A DNA stretch of 19,313 nt, taken from assembly GCA_937996795.1 (NCBI GenBank), contig CALKUH010000060.1, forward strand, positions 1 to 19,313, written 5' to 3'. Position 1 is the first letter of the stretch. Each line of letters begins with the position of its first letter. Made by a program: the position numbers and the translations under genes. The notes below the pieces were generated by a model. It was given only the letters and a program-made list of their open reading frames with translations, was not told the origin of the DNA and made no database searches. The DNA comes from an uncultured Verrucomicrobiota bacterium (lineage in GTDB: Bacteria; Verrucomicrobiota; Kiritimatiellia; CAIVKH01). Below, one piece after another: positions 12,861-19,313 of this stretch.

Positions 12861-15131
12861 TTATGAGTGAATCCGGTCTTCCTCGAAACGCGCCACCAGC
12901 AGGCGCAAGCTGTTCAGCACCACGATCACGGTGCTGCCTTCGTGCCCGATCACGCCGACCGTGAGCGGGATCCATCCGCCGAGCGCGGCCAGCGCCAGCA
13001 GGACCACCGAGCCGAGGGAGATCGCGAGGTTCTGCCGGATGATGCGGCGTGCGCGGACGCTGATTTCGTAGGCGAGCGAGAAGCGGTCGAGTCGATCCTT
13101 CATCAACACGACATCGGCCTGCTCGAGGGCGGCGTCCGATCCGCGCACGCCCATCGCCACGCCGACATAGGCCGCGGCGAGGCTCGGCGCGTCATTCACG
13201 CCGTCGCCGACCATCGCGGGGCGTTCGCCGGCTTCCGTCCACGACCGGATGCGCGCGACCTTGCCCTCGGGGGAGAGCCCGGCGAGCACGTCCGTCAGTC
13301 CCACCGCCTGCGCCACCGCGACGGCGGACTCGGCCCGGTCGCCCGTAAGCATCGTCACCGGCAACCCCTGTTCGCGCAGGTGCGTGAGCAGGGGACGGCT
13401 GGACAGGCGCACTTCATCCTGGAGCAGGATCCGGCCGCGGACGACGCCGTCATCGTAGAGGACTTCGGTGATGCCGGGTGCGGGTTCGGGAACGGATGCG
13501 ATCCACGCGGCATCGTGGAGGAACGGGCGGCGTCCAAGTCGCGCCTCGCGCGCGTCGATCTGTGCGCTCAAGCCGTGGCCGGTGTGCGAGCGGAAATCGC
13601 GGGACGCTGGCGCTTCGAGCTTCCGGTCCAACGAGTGGCGCGCAATGGCCTGGGATACGGGATGGTTCGAGTGCGAGGCGAGGGCGGCTGCGCAGCGCAG
13701 GAGGTCGGAATCCGCCACGCCGGGTTGTGGTTCGACCGAGGTCACACGCAGGATGCCGGTGGTCAGTGTGCCCGTTTTGTCGAGCGCCACGCGCCGGATC
13801 TCCGCCAGTTTTTCCAGGGCCGCGCCTCCGCGGAACAGGATGCCGCGTCGTGCCGCGGCGGCGATGCCCGCGAGGACGGCCGACGGGATGGAGAGCACTA
13901 GGGCGCAGGGCGATGAAACGACCAGCAGGGTCATCGTGCGGTAAAATGCCTGGTCGGCGGTCATGTCCGCGGCCAGCCACCACACGAAGAACATCGCGAA
14001 GCAGATGGCGATCACGCTGTAGGTGTAGCGGCTGCCAAAGCGGTCGGTGAAGCGTTGCGCCGGAGCTTTGGATTCGCGCGCATCCTGGATGAGGCGAATG
14101 ACCTTCGACAACGCGCTTTCCGCGGCGGGCTTGAGGACTTCGCAATCGAGGCGGCCCCAGAGGTTCAGCGTGCCGGCCATGACGGTTTCGCCGGGCACCT
14201 TGTCGACCGGGATTGATTCGCCGGTCAGGTTGGATTCATCCGCGGCCGATTGCCCGCGCACGACGCGGGCGTCGACCGGGAACAGCTCCCCGGGCCGCAC
14301 CGCCAGCAGCAGGCCGGGTGTCAGCTGTTCGACCGGCATCGTGCGCTCCGCGCCATCCGCGTCAACCACGGTGGCTTGTTTGGGCGCCTCCTTGAACAAG
14401 CTGTCGATCGCGCGCTCGGTGCGCTGCTGCGCGAGATCCTCCAGGGCATCGCTGGTTGAGAACAGGAACAGCAGGATCGCGCCTTCCCACCAGTGTCCGA
14501 TGACAGCCGCGCCGACGGCGACGGCGATCATCAGGAAGTGAACGTCGAGCACCCGCTTGCGCAGGAGCTCCCACACTTCCTGGACCGCGAACCAGCCGCC
14601 CGCGAGGTAGGCCAGCACATAGGCGATCCGGGCGGCGAGCCAGGCGTCTGGCTGGAGACGCTCCAGGAGAAAGCCGGTCAGCGTTAGCGCGCCACAGAGG
14701 ATGGCGAGGGCGAGCGGCAGCTTCCACGGATGTCCCGCCACGGCTTGGGGGACGATGGGTTCGATGCGCACCCACGGGAACTGGTTCCATCGCCAGAAGC
14801 GCGGCGCGGTGGCGCACGATTCGCGCTCCAGCAACAAGCCGGAGCCGGGCAGGGCAATCAGCCGTACGCCGGGCGGCATGGCGGCGGAATGGCCCTGGTG
14901 GCAATGCGCGCAATCCGTCTTCCAGGGAGGGGTCGCGCACGCGGGCAATTCGTCCGGCGTGAAGGAGCCGACGATTTTCTTCAGGTCCGCCGCGGCGCTG
15001 GCGGCATCGTGCCCCGGCAGGATGGCGTACGAGATCTGGCGGGTCCCGCTGTTGAGAAAAACGGCGCGCACATGTTCGTGCGCGGCGAGCTGGGCGGCCA
15101 GCTTGTGAATCACACATGCCTGTTCACGCAT
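12861..15131 (-). CDS. P1B-4-type transition-metal exporting ATPase
   Basis: This inner-membrane pump is predicted to expel a divalent metal (Co, Fe, Zn or Mn) using ATP. From the ATG at 15131 the protein has 756 residues. It shows TGES (303-306), the membrane metal motif SPC (407-409), the phosphorylation site DKTGTLT (Asp451), SHSNHP, MLTGDRAES and GDGVNDAP (642-649). HEGST, starting at His730, lies in the last membrane segments. SPC together with HEGxT is the P1B-4 signature, unlike the CPC of ZntA/CopA. The N-terminal 130 residues look like a degenerate heavy-metal domain without CxxC in the usual loop, though CAHCH occurs later. Alternative upstream starts (ATG 15206, TTG 15221) would add a Cys-rich CPRCQ segment, but that would run across the divergent promoter. 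The repressor gene follows after 10 bases. Confidence 0.92.
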   Translation of the reverse strand: MREQACVIHKLAAQLAAHEHVRAVFLNSGTRQISYAILPGHDAASAAADLKKIVGSFTPDELPACATPPWKTDCAHCHQGHSAAMPPGVRLIALPGSGLLLERESCATAPRFWRWNQFPWVRIEPIVPQAVAGHPWKLPLALAILCGALTLTGFLLERLQPDAWLAARIAYVLAYLAGGWFAVQEVWELLRKRVLDVHFLMIAVAVGAAVIGHWWEGAILLFLFSTSDALEDLAQQRTERAIDSLFKEAPKQATVVDADGAERTMPVEQLTPGLLLAVRPGELFPVDARVVRGQSAADESNLTGESIPVDKVPGETVMAGTLNLWGRLDCEVLKPAAESALSKVIRLIQDARESKAPAQRFTDRFGSRYTYSVIAICFAMFFVWWLAADMTADQAFYRTMTLLVVSSPCALVLSIPSAVLAGIAAAARRGILFRGGAALEKLAEIRRVALDKTGTLTTGILRVTSVEPQPGVADSDLLRCAAALASHSNHPVSQAIARHSLDRKLEAPASRDFRSHTGHGLSAQIDAREARLGRRPFLHDAAWIASVPEPAPGITEVLYDDGVVRGRILLQDEVRLSSRPLLTHLREQGLPVTMLTGDRAESAVAVAQAVGLTDVLAGLSPEGKVARIRSWTEAGERPAMVGDGVNDAPSLAAAYVGVAMGVRGSDAALEQADVVLMKDRLDRFSLAYEISVRARRIIRQNLAISLGSVVLLALAALGGWIPLTVGVIGHEGSTVIVVLNSLRLLVARFEEDRIHS

Positions 15132-15182
15132 GGCTTCAGGTGTACCAGAGTTGCGACATCCGGGAGAGTAGATATTCGGGCG

Positions 15183-15211
15183 TTGACAGCGGGGACAGGC
15201 TCTCATATTTT
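15183..15211 (+). promoter_or_regulatory. Strong promoter of the metal-import operon
   Basis: TTGACA (15183-15188), a 17-base spacer and TATTTT (15206-15211). This is the closest match to a sigma-70 consensus in the window. The start point would be near 15218, giving a leader of about 30 bases without a clear ribosome site before the ATG at 15247. Confidence 0.75.
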
Positions 15212-15222
15212 GACTAATCAAA
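15209..15222. promoter_or_regulatory. Candidate MntR/DtxR operator overlapping the import promoter
   Basis: TTTGACTAATCAAA is a perfect 5-bp inverted repeat (TTTGA/TCAAA, 4-base centre). It covers the end of the -10 box and the expected transcription start. Its TTTG...CAAA layout resembles sites bound by MntR-type repressors, and bound protein would block the promoter. A looser inverted repeat, TAATC/GGATTA, extends to about 15240. Which of the two DtxR-type domains in this locus binds it is not known. Confidence 0.55.
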
Positions 15223-15246
15223 CAAACCTATTTGGATTATAAAAAT

Positions 15247-16206
15247 ATGAAGCACAGGTTCTGGGTCGGTGTGTTGTTCGTGATGGGACTCCTGGGTGCG
15301 GATGCGCGTGCGGAATCGCCGCCGCTGCGGGTCGTGGCGACGGTGGGCATGGTGGCGGATATCGTGCGCGCGGTGGGGGGCGATCGTGTCGAGGTCGCGC
15401 AACTGATCGGCAGCGGCATCGACCCGCATCTCTACAAGCCCACGCGCAGCGATGTGGCGCAATTGTTGGGCGCGCAGGTCGTGTTCTATTCCGGCATGAA
15501 GCTGGAGGGCAAGATGGGCGACACGCTCAACCGGATCGCGCGCAACGGGCGCGAGGTCCATGCGGTCACCGAGGCGCTGGCCGATGCCTATGCGCTGCGC
15601 GACCCGGCGGACGCGGCGCATCTGGACCCGCACGTGTGGATGGATGTGCAGGGTTGGATCGCCGCCGTGGGCGTGGTGGCCGATGTGCTGGCGCGCGTGG
15701 ATGCCGGGCACGCGGATGCGATCCGCGCCCGGGCGGACGCCTACGTGAAGGAGCTGCGCGCGCTGGATGACTACGCGCGCTCGTGCGCGGCGAGCATCCC
15801 CGAGGGGCAGCGGCTGCTGGTGACGGCGCACGACGCCTTCCACTATTTCGGCCGCGCGTATGGAATCGAGGTCCGCGGCATCCAGGGCATCTCCACCGAA
15901 TCCGAGGCGGGCCTGGAGGACATCAACCGCCTCGTGGACCTGCTGGTGGCGCGCAAGGTGCCGGCGATATTCGTCGAGAGCAGCGTGGCGGACCGCAACG
16001 TGCGCGCGCTCGTGGAGGGCGCCCGCGCGCGGGGGCATGACGTGCGGATCGGCGGCACGCTGTTCTCCGATGCGATGGGCGCACCGGGCACCTATGAAGG
16101 CACCTACATCGGGATGATCGACCACAACGTCACGCTTATCGCGCGCGCGCTCGGCGGCACGGCGCCCGAACGCGGGTTGCAGGGCAAACTGGGCGGTGCG
16201 CCATGA
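15247..16206 (+). CDS. Metal-binding ABC substrate-binding protein (TroA/YtgA-like)
   Basis: This protein should capture Mn2+, Zn2+ or Fe2+ outside the inner membrane and hand it to the ABC permease. The 319 residues begin with a signal peptide (1-22, ending ADARA before ESPPLR). The cluster A-I fold is seen in VVATVGMVADIVRAVGGDRV, the long linker helix, and the ligand set His61 (DPHLYKPT), His129 (LDPHVWMD), His195 (TAHDAFHYF) and Asp292 (MIDHN). Three His plus one Asp is the arrangement of TroA and ZnuA, not the Glu-containing MntC/PsaA site. GIQGISTESEAG is also TroA-like. No lipobox Cys is present. The gene overlaps the ATPase gene by 4 bases (ATGA). The TTG at 15232 is an unlikely start. 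Confidence 0.93.
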   Translation: MKHRFWVGVLFVMGLLGADARAESPPLRVVATVGMVADIVRAVGGDRVEVAQLIGSGIDPHLYKPTRSDVAQLLGAQVVFYSGMKLEGKMGDTLNRIARNGREVHAVTEALADAYALRDPADAAHLDPHVWMDVQGWIAAVGVVADVLARVDAGHADAIRARADAYVKELRALDDYARSCAASIPEGQRLLVTAHDAFHYFGRAYGIEVRGIQGISTESEAGLEDINRLVDLLVARKVPAIFVESSVADRNVRALVEGARARGHDVRIGGTLFSDAMGAPGTYEGTYIGMIDHNVTLIARALGGTAPERGLQGKLGGAP

Positions 16207-17015
16207 CCTTGCCGTGGCATACGGCGCCGCAGCCGGCCGGGCCCGAACACTCGCCGCATGCGCCGGTCTCCATCCACGACATGACGGTGGCGTATCACCG
16301 CAAGCCGGTGCTGTGGGATGTGGACCTCGACGTGCCGGCCGGCCAGCTGGTCGCTGTCATCGGTCCGAACGGCGCCGGCAAGAGCACGCTCATCAAGGCG
16401 GTGCTCGGCCTCGTGCCGATGGCCTCCGGCGATGTGCGCATCTACGGCGCGCCGCTGGCGGAACAACGGGCGCTGGTGGGGTATGTGCCGCAGCGGGAGA
16501 GCGTCGATTGGGATTTCCCCGTGAGCGCGCTGGATGTCGTGGCGATGGGGCTCTATCGCCACATCGGCTGGTTCCGACGCGTGCGCCCGGTGCACCGCGA
16601 GGCCGCGATGAAGGCGCTGGCGCGGGTCGGCATGGATTCGTTCGCGCTGCGCCAGATCAGCCAGTTGTCCGGCGGCCAGCAGCAGCGCGTCTTCCTGGCG
16701 CGCGCGCTGGTGCAGGATGCGAAGCTATATTTCATGGATGAACCGCTCGCCGGCGTGGACGCGGCGACGGAGCAGGTCATCATCCGCCTGCTGCGCGAAT
16801 TGCGCGACGCGGGCCGCACCGTGGTCGTCGTGCACCACGACCTGCAAACCGTGCCGGACTATTTCGACCACGTCATCATGTTGAACACGCGCGTGGTGGC
16901 GGCGGGCGCCACCGCCGAGGTGTTTACGCGCGACAACCTCCACAAGACCTATGGCGGACGCCTGACCCTGCTCGATGAGGCGGCGCAGGCCGTCGCGATG
17001 ACCGGGCGCCGATGA
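16203..17015 (+). CDS. Metal ABC transporter ATP-binding protein
   Basis: This peripheral inner-membrane ATPase powers the metal importer. The 270 residues contain Walker A GPNGAGKST (54-62), a Q-loop in VGYVPQRESVDWDFP, the ABC signature LSGGQQQR (155-162), Walker B LYFMDEP with Asp179-Glu180, a D-loop AGVD and an H-loop VVVHHD. VPQRxxVDWDFPxSxxDVV, followed by the IGWFRR stretch, is typical of the Mn/Zn/Fe (MntB/ZnuC/YtgB) subfamily. It overlaps both neighbours by 4 bases, so translation is probably coupled through the operon. Confidence 0.95.
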   Translation: MTLPWHTAPQPAGPEHSPHAPVSIHDMTVAYHRKPVLWDVDLDVPAGQLVAVIGPNGAGKSTLIKAVLGLVPMASGDVRIYGAPLAEQRALVGYVPQRESVDWDFPVSALDVVAMGLYRHIGWFRRVRPVHREAAMKALARVGMDSFALRQISQLSGGQQQRVFLARALVQDAKLYFMDEPLAGVDAATEQVIIRLLRELRDAGRTVVVVHHDLQTVPDYFDHVIMLNTRVVAAGATAEVFTRDNLHKTYGGRLTLLDEAAQAVAMTGRR

Positions 17016-18421
17016 ACAGGCGCGTCAGTCTCGCGGTGATGGCGCTGCTTCTGCTCGCGCCGCTGGCGGCGCTGGCGGATGCCGGCGACCTGGGGTCGGC
17101 CTTCTGGCGTGTCTTCTCGTTGCGCGACTACAACACGCGCGTCGTGATGGCGGGCACGGGGCTGCTAGGCGTCGCCTGCGGCGTGGTCGGCTCGTTCATG
17201 GTGCTGCGCAAGAAGGCGTTGCTCGGCGACGCCATCAGTCACGCGACGCTGCCGGGCATCGCGCTGGCGTTCATGGTGATGGTCGCCGCAGGCGGGACGG
17301 GGAAGTATCTGCCCGGCTTGCTCGCCGGGGCCACGCTGACGGGGCTGCTCGGCATGGGGTTCATCCTGCTGATCCGTTCGCAGACGCGGCTGCCGGAGGA
17401 TGCCGCGCTCGGCATCGTGCTCAGCGTCTTCTTCGGCGCGGGCGTGGCCTTGCTCGGCATCATCCAGAAGATGGACACCGGTTCCGCCGCGGGTCTGGAG
17501 TCATTTATCTACGGCAAGACCGCCTCCATGCTGGCGGAGGACGGGCGTCGCATCGCGTGGTGCGCCGCCGCGCTCGCGCTGTTGAGCGCGGTCTTGTTCA
17601 AGGAATTCCGGGCGTTGTGTTTTGATGCGGAATTCGCGCGGGTGCAGGGCTGGCCGGTGCGTTGGCTCGACGCCGTGATGATGGGCATGGTCGTGGCGGC
17701 GACCGTGATCGGCTTGCAGGCGGTCGGCCTCATCCTTGTGATCGCGCTGCTCATCATCCCGGCCGCGGCGGCGCGCTTCTGGACGGAGGAGTTGCAGGGC
17801 ATGGTGCTGCTGGCCGCGTGCTTCGGCGGACTCTCCGGCGTGGTGGGCTCGGGGTTGAGCGCGCTGTTTCCGCATCTGCCCGCCGGCGCCGTGATCGTCC
17901 TGACCGCCGCGGCGCTTTTCGTGTTGAGCCTGCTCTTTGGCCGCGCGCGCGGCGTCGTGCGGCGCATCCGCGCGCGCCTGCGCCTCGAAGGCCGGATCGA
18001 CCGGCAACATGCGCTGCGTTCGCTGTATGAATTGAACGGCGACAATGCGGTGGCCGTCGCCGTGTCCGAGTCGGCGCTGCACGCCGCGCGCCACTGGAGC
18101 GCGCGCCGTTTGAAGAGCACGCTGCGCCGCCTCGCGCGCGAGGATCTGGTGCGGCGCCTGCCGGGCGGCTGGCAGTTGACGGCGGACGGTCTCGACGACG
18201 CGCGTCGCGTGGTCCGCAACCATCGCCTCTGGGAACTCTATCTCATCCACCATGCCGCGGTGGCGCCCTCCCATGTGGATCGCGACGCGGACCTGATCGA
18301 GCATGTGCTGGGCCGCGCGATGGTGGAGGAACTGGAAGGCCTGCTGGAGGCGGCCGCCCCGGCGCCGCCGGTCCCCGCGAGCCCGCATCCGCTTCCCCGC
18401 GAGCCGGGAGGCGCGCCGTGA
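17012..18421 (+). CDS. Metal ABC permease fused to a DtxR-like repressor domain (YtgCR-like)
   Basis: Residues 1 to about 310 are an ABC-3 family metal permease with multiple membrane segments and the motifs GSFMVLRKKALLGDAISHA, GIVLSVFFGAGVALLG and LIIPAAAARFW. A soluble C-terminal domain (about 325-445) has the layout of a DtxR/MntR repressor: a winged-helix region (SARRLKSTLRRLAREDLVRR, then GGWQLTADGLDDARR) and a dimerisation helix set. Ungapped alignment by eye with the separate repressor in this window pairs His404, Glu408, Asp423, Asp427, Glu430 and His431 with His79, Glu83, His98, Glu102, Glu105 and His106. Chlamydia YtgC-YtgR has the same fusion, and there the repressor half is released by cleavage. 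A Pro-rich tail follows (about 447-469). It overlaps the genes on either side by 4 bases. Whether cleavage occurs here is unknown. Confidence 0.88.
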   Translation: MNRRVSLAVMALLLLAPLAALADAGDLGSAFWRVFSLRDYNTRVVMAGTGLLGVACGVVGSFMVLRKKALLGDAISHATLPGIALAFMVMVAAGGTGKYLPGLLAGATLTGLLGMGFILLIRSQTRLPEDAALGIVLSVFFGAGVALLGIIQKMDTGSAAGLESFIYGKTASMLAEDGRRIAWCAAALALLSAVLFKEFRALCFDAEFARVQGWPVRWLDAVMMGMVVAATVIGLQAVGLILVIALLIIPAAAARFWTEELQGMVLLAACFGGLSGVVGSGLSALFPHLPAGAVIVLTAAALFVLSLLFGRARGVVRRIRARLRLEGRIDRQHALRSLYELNGDNAVAVAVSESALHAARHWSARRLKSTLRRLAREDLVRRLPGGWQLTADGLDDARRVVRNHRLWELYLIHHAAVAPSHVDRDADLIEHVLGRAMVEELEGLLEAAAPAPPVPASPHPLPREPGGAP

Positions 18422-19313
18422 ACTGGACCTCCCTCGATACGTGGATGGTGGCGACCGGCGTGTTGTCCGCGCTCTCCTGCGCGCTGTTGGGAAATTTCCT
18501 CCTCGTGCGCCGTCTCTCGATGATGGGCGACGCCATCAGCCATGCGGTCCTGCCGGGCCTCGCGGTGGCCTTTCTCGTGAGCGGCAGTCGCGACAGCGGG
18601 CCGATGTTTGTCGGCGCGGTCATCGCCGGCCTGCTCACCGCGTTGCTGACACAAGGCATCGCGCACGCCGGCAAGGTGGAGGAGAGCGCCTCGATGGGCG
18701 TGGTCTTCACCACGCTGTTCGCGCTGGGGTTGTTGCTGATCGTGCAGGCGGCCGACCGGGTGGACCTCGACCCGTCGTGCGTGCTTTACGGCGCGCTCGA
18801 ATTAACGCCGCTCGACACGGTGACGGTGGCGGGCCTCGACATACCGCGCGCGTTTGTCCTCAACGCGGGCGTATTCGCCGTGAATGCGCTCGTGGTCTGG
18901 ATGTGCTTCAAGGAATTCACGCTCGGGGCCTTCGACCCGATGCTCGCGGCTACGCAGGGGTTCCGTCCGCGCTGGATGCACCAGTTGCTCATGGTGCTCG
19001 TGGCGCTGACCGCCGTGGCCTGTTTTGAAACCGTGGGCAGCATCCTCGTCGTCGCGATGTTGATCGTGCCCGCGGCCGCCGCCCGGCTGCTCGCGCACCG
19101 CCTGCCGCCGATGATTGCATGGAGCCTCGCCATTGCCGTGGCGTCGGCGGCGCTGGGCCATGTCGGCGCGCTGACGGTGCCCGGCTGGTTCGGCTACACC
19201 GACACGACCACCGCCGGCATGATGGCCGTGGCGGCCGGCGCGCTGTTTGTCGCGGCCCTGCTGTTTGCCCCGCGCGAGGGCCTGCTGGCCCGTGCCTGGC
19301 AGCGCGCGGCGCT
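18418..19313 (+). CDS. Second metal ABC permease, running off the right edge
   Basis: This is the partner permease subunit (YtgD/MntD position) of the importer. It starts at a GTG that overlaps the TGA of the preceding gene by 4 bases. The 298 residues visible contain the ABC-3 family motifs NFLLVRRLSMMGDAISHAVL, GVVFTTLFALGLLLIVQ, a GALELTPLD segment and VVAMLIVPAAAARLLA, with several hydrophobic spans. No stop codon occurs before the window ends, so the C-terminus is missing. A permease pair (fused and plain) is the normal make-up of YtgABCD and MntABCD systems. Confidence 0.93.
   Translation, partial: MNWTSLDTWMVATGVLSALSCALLGNFLLVRRLSMMGDAISHAVLPGLAVAFLVSGSRDSGPMFVGAVIAGLLTALLTQGIAHAGKVEESASMGVVFTTLFALGLLLIVQAADRVDLDPSCVLYGALELTPLDTVTVAGLDIPRAFVLNAGVFAVNALVVWMCFKEFTLGAFDPMLAATQGFRPRWMHQLLMVLVALTAVACFETVGSILVVAMLIVPAAAARLLAHRLPPMIAWSLAIAVASAALGHVGALTVPGWFGYTDTTTAGMMAVAAGALFVAALLFAPREGLLARAWQRAA

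Noticed and set aside
15132..15221. Upstream extension of the metal ATPase (TTG 15221 or ATG 15206) with a CPRCQ segment
   Set aside because: It would place coding sequence over the strong divergent promoter and candidate operator, and no ribosome site supports these starts. Not fully excluded.

Overview
This 19.3 kb window is GC-rich bacterial chromosome carrying about fifteen real genes, plus a short island of lower-GC, broken mobile DNA. The host is Gram-negative: there is an OmpA-like outer-membrane protein and an LpxL/HtrB-type acyltransferase. A eukaryote-type UDP-sugar pyrophosphorylase, a RAYT transposase with a DnaA-like C-terminus and a Chlamydia-like YtgCR permease-repressor fusion suggest the PVC superphylum (Verrucomicrobiota/Kiritimatiellota-like). 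That placement is inference; no rRNA gene is present to settle it.

Layout. (1) 41-1490: a terminator and a minus-strand UTP--sugar-1-phosphate uridylyltransferase with a probable leaderless promoter. (2) 1498-5046: an accessory island bracketed by two copies of a 43-bp two-block direct repeat. Inside are a 3' remnant of a RAYT transposon, an orphan RHS-like C-terminal tip followed by a DUF3592-like membrane protein (possible toxin and immunity pair), a phage terminase large-subunit fragment cut off at its 5' end, and an intact RAYT element with 29-bp terminal inverted repeats. (3) 5084-7969: an alpha-helical protein of unknown function, a membrane sensor with an EF-hand-like loop and a degenerate PP2C-like output domain, and a secreted YceI protein. 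(4) 8055-12127: a membrane-anchored TPR protein, an LpxL-type acyltransferase overlapping a small membrane protein, and an OmpA protein with thrombospondin type-3 calcium repeats. (5) 12179-19313: a transition-metal homeostasis locus.

The metal locus is the most coherent system. On the minus strand a P1B-4-type metal-export ATPase is followed by a DtxR/MntR-family repressor. On the plus strand lie a TroA/YtgA-like binding protein, an ABC ATPase, a permease fused to a DtxR-like repressor domain, and a second permease running off the right edge. All four genes of the importer overlap by 4 bases at each junction. Between the two arms is a near-consensus promoter (TTGACA, 17-bp spacer, TATTTT) whose -10 overlaps a perfect TTTGA/TCAAA inverted repeat, a good candidate operator. 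Import, export and two potential metal-responsive regulators therefore sit together.

A second general feature is the start signals. Several first-in-operon genes lack a Shine-Dalgarno sequence and have a TANNNT hexamer exactly six bases before the start codon, which suggests leaderless mRNAs.
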